Below are positions 56,667 through 64,000 of a DNA stretch of 64,000 nt, one piece after another (positions within the stretch are counted from its first letter, which is position 1; each line of letters opens with the position of its first letter). Under the pieces are notes generated by a model. That model ran no database searches. It was not told the origin of the DNA and saw nothing but the letters and a program-made list of their open reading frames with translations. The translations under genes were made by a program, and so were the position numbers. This DNA comes from Streptomyces capitiformicae (lineage in GTDB: Bacteria; Actinomycetota; Actinomycetes; Streptomycetales; Streptomycetaceae), in contig NZ_CP022161.1 of NCBI RefSeq assembly GCF_002214185.1, forward strand, positions 10,847,957 through 10,911,956, read 5' to 3'.

Positions 56667-57258
56667 AGAAACGTCTCCCTGCCTCATGCCCTCGAGAGGC
56701 TCCCGAGGGCCGGAATGATGCTAGGTGCGCGTGTTGTTCGCTGGGTGCCCGGACGTGGGCTATAGGCCGGAAAGCACGGCGGAGGGGCCGATTCCGGTCG
56801 AGGAGAGCCTGGGTAGGCGAGGTGAAGGCGGCCCTGCGGCGGGTTGGAGGCTTGACCAACGACCCGCACGCCGCCATGACAGCCGGACTCGGTGAGCGGC
56901 CACGGGGATCTTCGGGTCGGAGCCCCAGGATGAAGTCGGCGCGCGCCCCCGGGAGTCGACCTGGTGCGGAGCAGGCACCCGCTGTCACCGGGCCGCCGTA
57001 CCGTCAAGACGGACCGGCACGGGGATCGGAGCGCGCCGGTCCACCGCCGAACGATCAGGAAGACACCTTGAACGCGAGTGTCCGGGGCGGGGATCGTACG
57101 AATCGGTGCCGATCGTGTGGGCGGGCAGGCCGGGCGGGAACCGGTTCCGGTGTGGCCGGCGTGTATGGGTGCGGGTCACGCGTTGCTCAAGGGACGCGTT
57201 GTTCCGCCGGGGCGTCCCCGGAGGGGGCGCCGTAATTCAGGACGTACGGGGGAGAGTT
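56667..57258. other. upstream regions of two divergent secreted-protein genes
   Basis: Frames on both strands are arginine/proline-rich shadows without ribosome sites. The stretch is likely to contain both promoters, but I see no clear -10/-35 pair. Confidence 0.4.
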
Positions 57259-57777
57259 ATGAGGAAGAAGCGTATGGCCGGCGGCGTGGTGGTGTCGTCG
57301 TTCCTGCTCGCGGGCGCCGGGATCGCTGTGGCCGGGGCGCCGGCGAGCGCTGTCACCAAGGGCGTGGGGACGTCGGCGCGGGCGGCGGCGGAGTTCTGCG
57401 GGAGCGTCGCGGGGATCTACGGGGTCTCGGGTGAGCTGGACTACAAGGGAAAGCACGCCGAGTTGTGGACCGAGCGGATTAAGGACAACAAGGCCCGCGC
57501 CTATGCCAAGGACATCGTGAAGGGTGACCGGGTCGAGGTCCATCGCAGCGACAAGAAGTTCAAGATGAGCAGCAAACCGCAGCATCCCGCCACGGTGGGC
57601 GGTTACGACAGTTGCGGGGACACAGCGAACGCCTACGAGGCAAACGTCGAGGACCAGCTGGCGACGCGTGCTGTGCGGCTGCAGACCGGCGACGGCTACA
57701 GCTACGCCGTGCGTACCTGTCTCTTCCCGAAGAGCGGGGGCAAGAGCTGCACGAAGTGGTACGTCGACCACAAATGA
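57259..57777 (+). CDS. small secreted protein of unknown function (172 aa)
   Basis: ATG at 57259 after ggggagag; an upstream GTG-type extension to 57106 would hide the signal peptide. The signal peptide is clear: MRKKRMAGGVVVSSFLLAGA and AxA site at APASA. The mature part is basic with several cysteines (EFCGSV, YDSCGD, RTCLFP, KSCTKW) and paired strands, as in small extracellular Streptomyces proteins. No catalytic motif seen. Confidence 0.8.
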   Translation: MRKKRMAGGVVVSSFLLAGAGIAVAGAPASAVTKGVGTSARAAAEFCGSVAGIYGVSGELDYKGKHAELWTERIKDNKARAYAKDIVKGDRVEVHRSDKKFKMSSKPQHPATVGGYDSCGDTANAYEANVEDQLATRAVRLQTGDGYSYAVRTCLFPKSGGKSCTKWYVDHK

Positions 57778-57953
57778 TCGTGCCGCGGGGTACGGACACC
57801 ACAGCCGCCGCTGGGCGTGTCCGGCTTCCCGCGTCACCGACCGGGGCCCGGTAGGTGACGCCGGCGTCCGTACAGGGACCCTTGCGCGACGGCCGCGAAG
57901 CGGCTGACCAAGGCGAGGGCCCGCAAGCTCATCACCGCCCTGGTCGGCCACGA

Positions 57954-58165
57954 TTAGTCCTGCCCGCTGCCGTCGTCGTCCTCGTCCAGCTCTGGCGCGT
58001 CCGGGTCACGCAGCGGGCGCAGGGCGCCGGCGGCCGGGGTGGAGGCAGTGAAGCTGTAGCGGCCCAGCACATTGAGATTCCGGTGCTTGAGCGGGGACAG
58101 CCGGGCCACGTCCTCGTCGCGGATCTCGTGCCCCTCGGCGCACAGTTGGGCGACTGCGGCATCGA
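57954..58165 (-). pseudogene. Tn3-family transposase, C-terminal fragment
   Basis: DAAVAQLCAEGHEIRDEDVA, RLSPLKHRNLNVLGRYSFTA and STPAAGALRPLRDPDAPELD with an acidic end (EDDDGSGQD) and stop at 57954 are the standard C-terminus of actinobacterial Tn3 transposases. The upstream WNTVYL region is damaged (deletions near 58160). It abuts the truncated start of the ABC transporter gene, consistent with transposon-associated rearrangement or a contig join. Confidence 0.8.
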
Positions 58166-58228
58166 TAGGTCTTCGAGGCGATGATCACGGGCTGGCGCAA
58201 CCAGCAGCTAGTAGTGCTTCGTTAGGTT

Positions 58229-59308
58229 GTGGGCTGTCTGCGGCTGCTCCGAGGGCTGGGCAGGGGGTGTCCGCAGGTGGTGCAGGCCGTCGACGAGGCG
58301 TCCATGGAGATCGCGGCGGGTGAGTTCGTCACCTTCCTCGGCTCCTCCGGGTCGGGCAAGACCACGACGTTGATGATGATCGCCGGGTTCTGCGAACCGG
58401 ACTCCGGGACCATCACCGTCGGGGACCGTGATGTGACGCGGCTGGCGCCGCAGAAACGAAACCTCGGCTTCGTCTTCCAGCAGTACCTGCTCTTCCCGCA
58501 TATGACCGTGAGCGAGAACGTCGCTTTCCCGCTCACCCTGCGCGGGGTGGCGAAGGACGAGATCCGCCGCCGGGTGGGGGAGACGCTGGAGATCGCGGGC
58601 CTGTCCGGGTTCGGCGGCCGCAAGCCGCGCGAGCTGTCCGGTGGTCAGCAGCAGCGCGTCGCTCTGTGCCGGGCGCTGGTCTACCGCCCGCCGGTCATCC
58701 TCATGGACGAACCGCTGGGCGCCCTGGACAAGAAGCTGCGTGACCAGCTCCAGGTCGAGATCAAGTCCATCCAGCAGGAACTGGGCCTGACCGTCATCTA
58801 TGTGACGCACGATCAGGAAGAAGCACTGGTCATGTCGGACCGTATCGCGGTGATGCGCAACGGTCTGATCGAGCAGTTCGACACCCCCCGTGAGCTGTTC
58901 GAACGGCCGAAGACGCCGTTCGTGGCGGACTTCCTCGGCGCGGCGAACTTCCTGCCCGGCCGCATCGAGAAGCAGGACGGCGAGCACACCCTGGTCCGCC
59001 TGGATGCCAGTGGCGGCCTGATCAAGGCGCGCCGCCACGATCTGGCTCCCGGCACGCAGGTGAAGGTGGCTGTGCAGCCGGGCCGGCTGCGCGCCTCGGC
59101 CGCCGATGACGGGTTCTGTACGGGCACGGTGGAGACCGCCACCTACGTCGGCACCCTGGTCCGCGCCGGCGTACGCATCGACGGCAAGGACGCGCCGCTG
59201 GTGCGTCTGGAGGTACCGGCCGGCCGGGGCCCGGTTGCCGGGGAGCGGGTCGGGATCACCGCCGACCCCGAGGACGTCAACCTCTTCGCCGACGAACAGG
59301 CGGGGTGA
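58229..59308 (+). CDS. potA: PotA-like ABC transporter ATPase (5' end altered)
   Basis: From VVQAVDEASMEIAAGEFVTF onward it is a standard 350-residue import ATPase: Walker A GSSGSGKTT, Q-loop FVFQQYLLFP, signature LSGGQQQRVAL, Walker B VILMDEPLGALD, His loop VTHDQEEAL, and a C-terminal TOBE domain (VAVQPGRLRAS ... VETATYVGTLVRAGV). The first 17 residues from the GTG at 58229 are not family-like, so the true N-terminus has probably been lost to the adjacent Tn3 material. Family substrates are polyamines, iron or related small ligands. Followed by the permease 3 bp later. Confidence 0.85.
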   Translation: MGCLRLLRGLGRGCPQVVQAVDEASMEIAAGEFVTFLGSSGSGKTTTLMMIAGFCEPDSGTITVGDRDVTRLAPQKRNLGFVFQQYLLFPHMTVSENVAFPLTLRGVAKDEIRRRVGETLEIAGLSGFGGRKPRELSGGQQQRVALCRALVYRPPVILMDEPLGALDKKLRDQLQVEIKSIQQELGLTVIYVTHDQEEALVMSDRIAVMRNGLIEQFDTPRELFERPKTPFVADFLGAANFLPGRIEKQDGEHTLVRLDASGGLIKARRHDLAPGTQVKVAVQPGRLRASAADDGFCTGTVETATYVGTLVRAGVRIDGKDAPLVRLEVPAGRGPVAGERVGITADPEDVNLFADEQAG

Positions 59309-59311
59309 GCC

Positions 59312-60140
59312 ATGGCAGCCACCCTCACCGCCGGGGCTCCCGCACGCCCGCGCAAGCTCCTCGCCTCACGCAAGACCCGCCTCGGCATCCTCTACGCGCT
59401 GCCGGTCGTGGTCTATCTGCTGGTGCTGTTCGTCTACCCGATCTTCAGCACCCTGCTCCTCAGCCTGAAGGACGCCGACGGCTCCTTCACCCTGCACTGG
59501 TACGCCGACGCCCTCACCGGCGTCAACCTCTCCGTCCTGATCACCACGCTGCGGATCTCCGCCGAAACAGCCGTCCTCAGCCTGGTCTTCGGGTTCATCC
59601 TGGCCCAGGCGATCACCCGGCTCAAGCCCATCCTGGCCGGCCTGGCCATGCTGATCGTCGTCGTCCCGCACTTCATCAGCGCCCTGGTACGCACCTACGG
59701 CTGGATCATCATGCTCGGCGACAAGGGCATGGTGAACGAGACCCTCACCTGGGCACCGGGCGCCCCGTACCAGCTGCTCTACAACGAGCTCGGTGTCGTC
59801 ATCGGCACCACCTCCATGATGCTCCCCTACACCGTGCTGCTGCTGTACGGGGTGATGCGCGGGGTGGACCGCCGCCTGCTGGCGGCCGCGTCCAGCATGG
59901 GCGCCGGCCGGGTGACCATCTTCCGCCGCGTCTACCTGCCGCTGGTCGCCCCCGGTCTGGCCAGCGCCGGACTGCTCAGCTTCATCCTCTCCCTGGGCTA
60001 CTACATCACCCCCGCCCTGATGGGCGGACCCAACCAGACGATGATCGCCACCCTCATCAACCAGCAGGTGACGAAGGAAAACCAGTGGAACGGGGCGGCC
60101 GCGCAGGGCGTCATCCTGCTGCTGCTCACCTTCGCCGGGA
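59312..60140 (+). CDS. potB: PotB-like ABC transporter permease (3' end cut)
   Basis: ATG at 59312, 3 bp after the ATPase stop. Six hydrophobic helices beginning LYALPVVVYLLVLFVYPIFS; the cytoplasmic EAA loop reads AASSMGAGRVTIFRRVYLPL with the conserved Gly. About 276 residues, then GVILLLLTFAG gives way to PKS code at 60141; only the final 10-20 residues are missing. The second permease and binding protein expected downstream are absent. Confidence 0.87.
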
Positions 60141-61980
60141 CGTGCGTCTGCTCACCGAGGCACGCGCATGGCCCACGGAGGAGGGACGGCCGCGCCGCGC
60201 CGCCGTCTCCGCCTTCGGCGTCTCCGGCACGAACGCGCACGTCGTCCTGGAGCAGCCCGTACAGCCCGTACAGCCCGTACAACCCATACAGCCCGCACAG
60301 TCCGTACAGCCCGTACCCGACGAGGCTGTCGCCACGACCGCCGGCCCGTCCATGTCGCCGTTCGTGCCCTGGGTCGTGTCGGCGCGCAGCCGCGCCGCGC
60401 TGCGGGCACAGGCCGGGCGACTGGCGCGGTTCGTTGCCGAGGGGCCCTCGCTGTCACCGGACGAGGTGGGCGCGTCGCTGGTGCGTGCGCGGTCGGTGTT
60501 CGAGCACCGTGCCGTCGTGTGGGGTGCCGACAGGGACGAGCTTCTGCGTGCCCTGGAGTCGGTGGCGGCCGATGCGCCGACCGCCGGTGCCGTGACCGGC
60601 GACGTGGGCGAAGGAGGCCGTACGGGCTTCCTGTTCGCGGGCCAGGGATCGCAACGGCTCGGCATGGGCGGGGAGTTGTATGACACGTACTCGGTCTTCG
60701 CGGACGCCTTCGACGCGGTCTGCGCGCACCTGGACGCCGAACTGTCCCATCCCCTGCGGGAGGTGGTGTTCGGAGACGACGCCGACCTGTTGAACCGAAC
60801 GGAGTTCGCGCAGCCCGCTCTCTTCGCGCTTGAGGTGGCGCTGTTCCGGTTGCTGGAGTCGTGGGGGGTTCGGCCTGATGTGCTGGCCGGGCATTCGATC
60901 GGTGAGATCGCGGCGGCGCATGTGGCGGGGGTGTGGTCGCTGGCCGACGCGTGCCGTCTGGTGGCGGCGCGTGGCCGGTTGATGCAGGCGCTGCCCGAGG
61001 GCGGTGCGATGGTCGCGGTGCAGGCGGCGGAGGACGAGGTACTGCCCCTGCTGAACGACCAGGTCGGTATCGCCGCCGTCAACGGACCGCGGGCCGTTGT
61101 GGTCTCCGGCACCGCCGACGCGGTCGACGAGATCGCGGCGCACTTCCGCGCCCAGGACCGTAAGGTCACCGCGCTGCGGGTGAGCCATGCCTTCCACTCG
61201 CCGCTGATGGAGCCGATGCTCGCCGACTTCCGGGCCGTCGCGGAAGAACTCTCCTACGAGCGGGCCGAGCTGCCCGTCGTCTCCACGGTGACCGGCACCC
61301 TAGTCTCCGACGAGCTGACCTCCCCGGACTACTGGGTGGACCACGTACGGCAGACCGTGCGCTACGCCGACGCCGTCCGCACCCTCGCCGAGCAGACCGT
61401 CACCCGCTTCCTCGAACTGGGCCCCGACGGCACCCTCACCGCCCTCGCCCAGGGCTGTGTCGAGGACGAAGGCCGGCTGTTCGCTGCTGTGCTGCGCAAG
61501 GACCGGCCGGAGCCCGGGTCGGCGATCGACGCCGTCGCTGCGGCCTTCACCCGAGGGGCCGACACGGACTGGTCGAGCTTCTTCCCGGCCGCCGCGCCGC
61601 TCGTGGAGCTGCCTACGTACGCCTTCCAGCAGGAGCGCTACTGGCCGACCATCACACGTACGCAAGCGGCGGCCCCGGCCTCCGGCGGCGAGATCGACGC
61701 CCGCTTCTGGGAGGCGGTCGAGCGCGAGGACCTGGAGGTCCTGGCCGGGGAGTTGGAGGTGGGAGAGGAGGTCGTGGGCGCGGTACTGCCGGCCCTGACG
61801 TCCTGGCGGCGCCAGACCAAGGAGCAGGCCGCGGTGGACGGCCTGCGCTACCGGGTCCAGTGGCGTCCGCTCACCGAGGTCACAGGCTCTGCGGGCGTTC
61901 TCTCCGGGCGTTGGCTGGTGGTTGAGCCGGCTGGCGGTGCGGGTGGTGATGAGTGGGTCGAGTCGGTCGTCGGTGGTCTG
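60141..61980 (+). CDS. type I PKS fragment: KS end - AT - KR start
   Basis: Starts (cut) at [20 protein letters not shown] with [16 protein letters not shown], the last KS segment, then a 9-bp-repeat linker encoding [15 protein letters not shown] full AT follows (about 60620-61500): [26 protein letters not shown] with the active Ser, and HAFHS, the malonyl-CoA pattern. The AT-KR linker ([14 protein letters not shown]) leads to the structural half of a KR, cut at VVGGLVAP. One of two complete ATs in the window. Confidence 0.92.
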
Positions 61981-63104
61981 GTGGCCCCCAGCCACAACGG
62001 CCGCTCGTCCGGCCGGTCCTGCCCATACGTCGCCAGCAGCGCCTGCGCCTCGATCGGGTCACCCAGCGTGGTCCCCGTACCGTGCGCCTCCACCGCGTCC
62101 ACGTCGGCGGGTGAGAGCCCAGCACCGGCCAACGCCGCCCGGATCACCCGCTGTTGGGAGGGGCCGTTCGGCGCCGTAAGACCGTTGGAGGCGCCGTCCT
62201 GATTGACCGCGCTGCCGCGCACCACGGCCAGGATCTGGTGCCCGTTGCGCCGGGCGTCGGACAGCCGCTCCACCAGGAGCATGCCCACGCCCTCGGCCCA
62301 CCCGGTGCCGTCGGCGGCCTCGGCGAAGGCCTTGCACCGCCCGTCGACCGCGAGCCCCCGCTGCCGCGAGAACTCCACGAACGCACCCGGCGTCGACATC
62401 ACCGTCACACCACCGGCCAACGCCAGATCACACTCACCGTTCCGCAGCGCCTGCACCGCCAGATGCAGCGCCACCAGCGACGACGAACACGCCGTGTCCA
62501 CCGTCACCGCCGGACCCTCAAGCCCCAGCGCGTACGACACCCGGCCGGAGACCACGGAGGTGGAGTTGCCGGTGAGCAGGTGGCCGCGTACGTCGTCGGG
62601 GACGTCGCCCAGCCCTGCGCCGTACTCCTGGTTGGCGCAGCCGACGAAGACACCGGCGCGACCGCCCCGGGCCGACTCCGGGTCGATGCCCGCGTGTTCG
62701 AAGGCCTCCCACGAGGTCTCCAGCAACAGCCGCTGCTGCGGGTCCATGGCGAGGGCCTCGCGCGGGGAGATCCCGAAGAACGCGGGGTCGAAGTCGCCCG
62801 CGTCGTGGACGAAGCCGCCCTCTCGGGCGTAACTGCCGTCCACGCGCGCGGAGTCCGGGTCGTAGAGCGCCTCGGCGTCCCAGCCACGGTCGGTGGGCCA
62901 CTCGGTGATCGCGTCGGCGCCGGCGGCCAGCAGTTGCCAGTAGTCCTCGGGGGACCGGACGCCACCGGGGAACCGGCAGCTCATCCCGACGATCGCGATC
63001 GGCTCATCCCCGCGGGTCTCCAGCTCCTGGAGCCGCCGACGGGTCTCGGCGAGGTCGGCGGTGACCCACTTGAGGTAGTCCCGGAGCTTGTCTTCATTCG
63101 CCAT
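61981..63104 (-). CDS. type I PKS fragment: docking domain and KS (3' end cut)
   Basis: Start at 63104 ([14 protein letters not shown]), nearly the same docking helix as at 16686. KS with [28 protein letters not shown]; stops at RPLWLGA just before the KSNIGH histidine, where it meets the previous piece tail-to-tail. It is 70 bp downstream of the PKS stop at 63174, so these are consecutive genes. Confidence 0.9.
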
Positions 63105-63173
63105 TGGAACTTGCCCCATACGTTGGTAGCGGTAAGGAACGGTCGAACGGTCGGCCTGCTGCGACACGAGCGG

Positions 63174-63825
63174 TCAGGAGCGGCCGAGTTCCCGATTGAT
63201 GAAGTCGAAGATCTCGTCGTCCGAGGCGGCGTCGAGCTGCTCGGAGACGGCGGCCTTGGGATCCCCCTCGGCTTGATCACCCAGCTCGGTCAGCATGCTG
63301 CGCAGTCGGGTCTTCGCGAGAGTCCTTGCGCCGTTCACTGGGGAAAGCCTTGAAATCGTGGCGGCCAGCCGGTCCAACTCGGCGAGCAGGACGGTCTCCG
63401 CGTCGGCCTCCTCGGCGCCGAACAGTTCCTCGTCGAGGAGGGCCGCCAGATGGCGGGGGGTCGGGTGGTCGAAGACCAGCGTGCTGGGCAGCCTCAGCCC
63501 CGTCTCGGCGGCGAGCCCGTTGCGCAGCTCCACGGCCGTCAACGAGTCCACACCGAGCTCCCGGAAGGCCTGCCCCGACCCCACGAGGCCGGCGTCTCCG
63601 TGCCCCAGCACGACGGCCGCACGCCCGCGCACGAGGTCCAGCAGTGCCTGCCGCCGCTCGCCCGCGGGCAGCCCGCCGAGCCGCTGCCGCAGCCCGTTCC
63701 CTTCCGGCTGCCCGGACGGTTCCGCGGCGGTGTCCAGGGCTGCGTGTGCTTCGGGGAGGTCGGTGAGCAGCGCGCTGGGGCGGCTGCTGGTGTACGCGGG
63801 CGTGAACCGTGCCCAGTCGACATCC
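63174..63825 (-). CDS. type I PKS fragment: KR end - ACP - C-terminal docking tail
   Basis: Reads from DVDWARFTPAYTSSRPSALL at about 63822 through an ACP ([10 protein letters not shown], Val replacing the usual Phe) to a helical tail (LLAELDRLAATISRL ... DDEIFDFINRELGRS) and a true stop. The tail resembles those at 16832 and 33325. Upstream, PKS code ends at a lipoprotein gene start at about 63825. Confidence 0.87.
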
Positions 63826-63897
63826 GGACGCGCTGCTGCAGGCGGTCGCGAAGCAGGCCACGGCAGCGAGCCAGGGCAGAGTCTTGCGGTATCTCAC
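63825..63897 (-). CDS. lipoprotein, first 24 residues only
   Basis: GTG at 63897 with GGAGA upstream. MRYRKTLPWLAAVACFATAC is a signal peptide with a lipobox-like end (FATAC, SSAS following). The remainder is replaced by PKS code. The start lies 45 bp after the stop of the deiminase-like gene on the same strand, so they may be one operon. Confidence 0.65.
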
Positions 63898-63941
63898 TTC
63901 AGTCTCCTATGTACGGTCAGTCCGGTTCCTACTTGGGGGAG

Positions 63942-64000
63942 TTACCAGGGGGTGCCCGCGGCGCGGATGGTGTTGGTGCCGCAGTGCACCTCGCCGCCGC
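63942..64000 (-). CDS. protein-arginine-deiminase-like C-terminus (runs off right edge)
   Basis: The last 18 residues read GGEVHCGTNTIRAAGTPW before a TAA at 63942. GGEVHCGTN is the catalytic-Cys end of the peptidylarginine deiminase fold, known from secreted Streptomyces proteins as well as animals. Too little is visible for certainty. Confidence 0.6.
   Translation of the reverse strand, partial: GGEVHCGTNTIRAAGTPW

Noticed and set aside
55551..56687. 378-codon leftward frame joining the secreted FG-GAP protein to PKS antisense
   Set aside because: Only the first 106 codons are protein-like; the rest is the reverse strand of a KS.

Overview
The DNA is high-GC actinobacterial, almost certainly Streptomyces. 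It carries a Streptomyces-type rRNA-operon leader, an actinomycete integrative-element integrase in a tRNA-Ser 3' end, SpoIIM and RDD membrane proteins, many IS701/IS21/Tn3 remnants and large amounts of modular type I polyketide synthase (PKS).

The dominant feature is mosaicism. At least fourteen PKS pieces on both strands are cut abruptly, mostly at or inside the acyltransferase (AT) region, and joined head-to-head or tail-to-tail to unrelated genes: an rRNA leader, a ketodeoxygluconate operon, an integrative element, a dynamin-like GTPase, a peptidoglycan-binding protein, an aldo/keto reductase, a PotB permease and a secreted FG-GAP-like protein. At several joins the PKS end lies exactly 83 bp from the first mismatch with another PKS copy in the window, which is the behaviour expected of contig ends in a fixed-k assembly graph. 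I read most of the window as contigs joined wrongly, not as a natural locus. Genes inside each block are still readable.

Layout. 1-4.84 kb: ABC exporter (runs off the left edge), two small peptides, a conserved protein, RDD and SpoIIM proteins. 4.89-5.26 kb: rrn promoter/leader with no 16S gene after it. 5.26-12.37 kb: two inverted PKS pieces (KR-ACP-KS). 12.39-15.85 kb: a four-gene translationally coupled operon (zinc dehydrogenase, KduD-like, Eda-like, KdgK). 15.85-25.17 kb: PKS pieces, including one full KS-AT-DH-KR-ACP module with a methylmalonyl-type AT. 25.81-28.96 kb: integrative-element contig (tRNA-Ser 3' half, integrase, Xis, origin-like repeat array, Rep/DUF3987) lying inside an otherwise continuous PKS gene. 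28.96-34.67 kb: PKS. 34.75-37.5 kb: dynamin-like GTPase cassette. 37.57-38.56 kb: secreted cutinase-like esterase. 39-40 kb: IS21 remnant. 40.1-45.16 kb: two nearly identical PKS modules, inverted. 45.2-54.05 kb: an IS-rich accessory zone with an AAA ATPase, a tRNA-Gly 3' fragment, a cupin, an aspartase pseudogene, two double-glycine-leader peptide genes and a GntR regulator. 54.29-56.35 kb: PKS loading-type AT-ACP-KS. 56.35-60.14 kb: secreted proteins, Tn3 remnant and PotAB-type transporter. 60.14-63.83 kb: three PKS pieces. The last 175 bp hold a lipoprotein start and an arginine-deiminase-like C-terminus.

Within the less disturbed parts the PKS genes are collinear. Polypeptides end in ACP plus docking tail and the next starts 38-145 bp later with a docking coiled coil (33325/33287, 25312/25173, 16832/16686, 63174/63104). 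They seem to be subunits of one or more large modular synthases of unidentified product. The candidates for undescribed biology outside the PKS are the double-glycine-leader peptides at 50.4 and 51.1 kb, the small peptides next to the exporter at the left edge, and the three-gene GTPase cassette.
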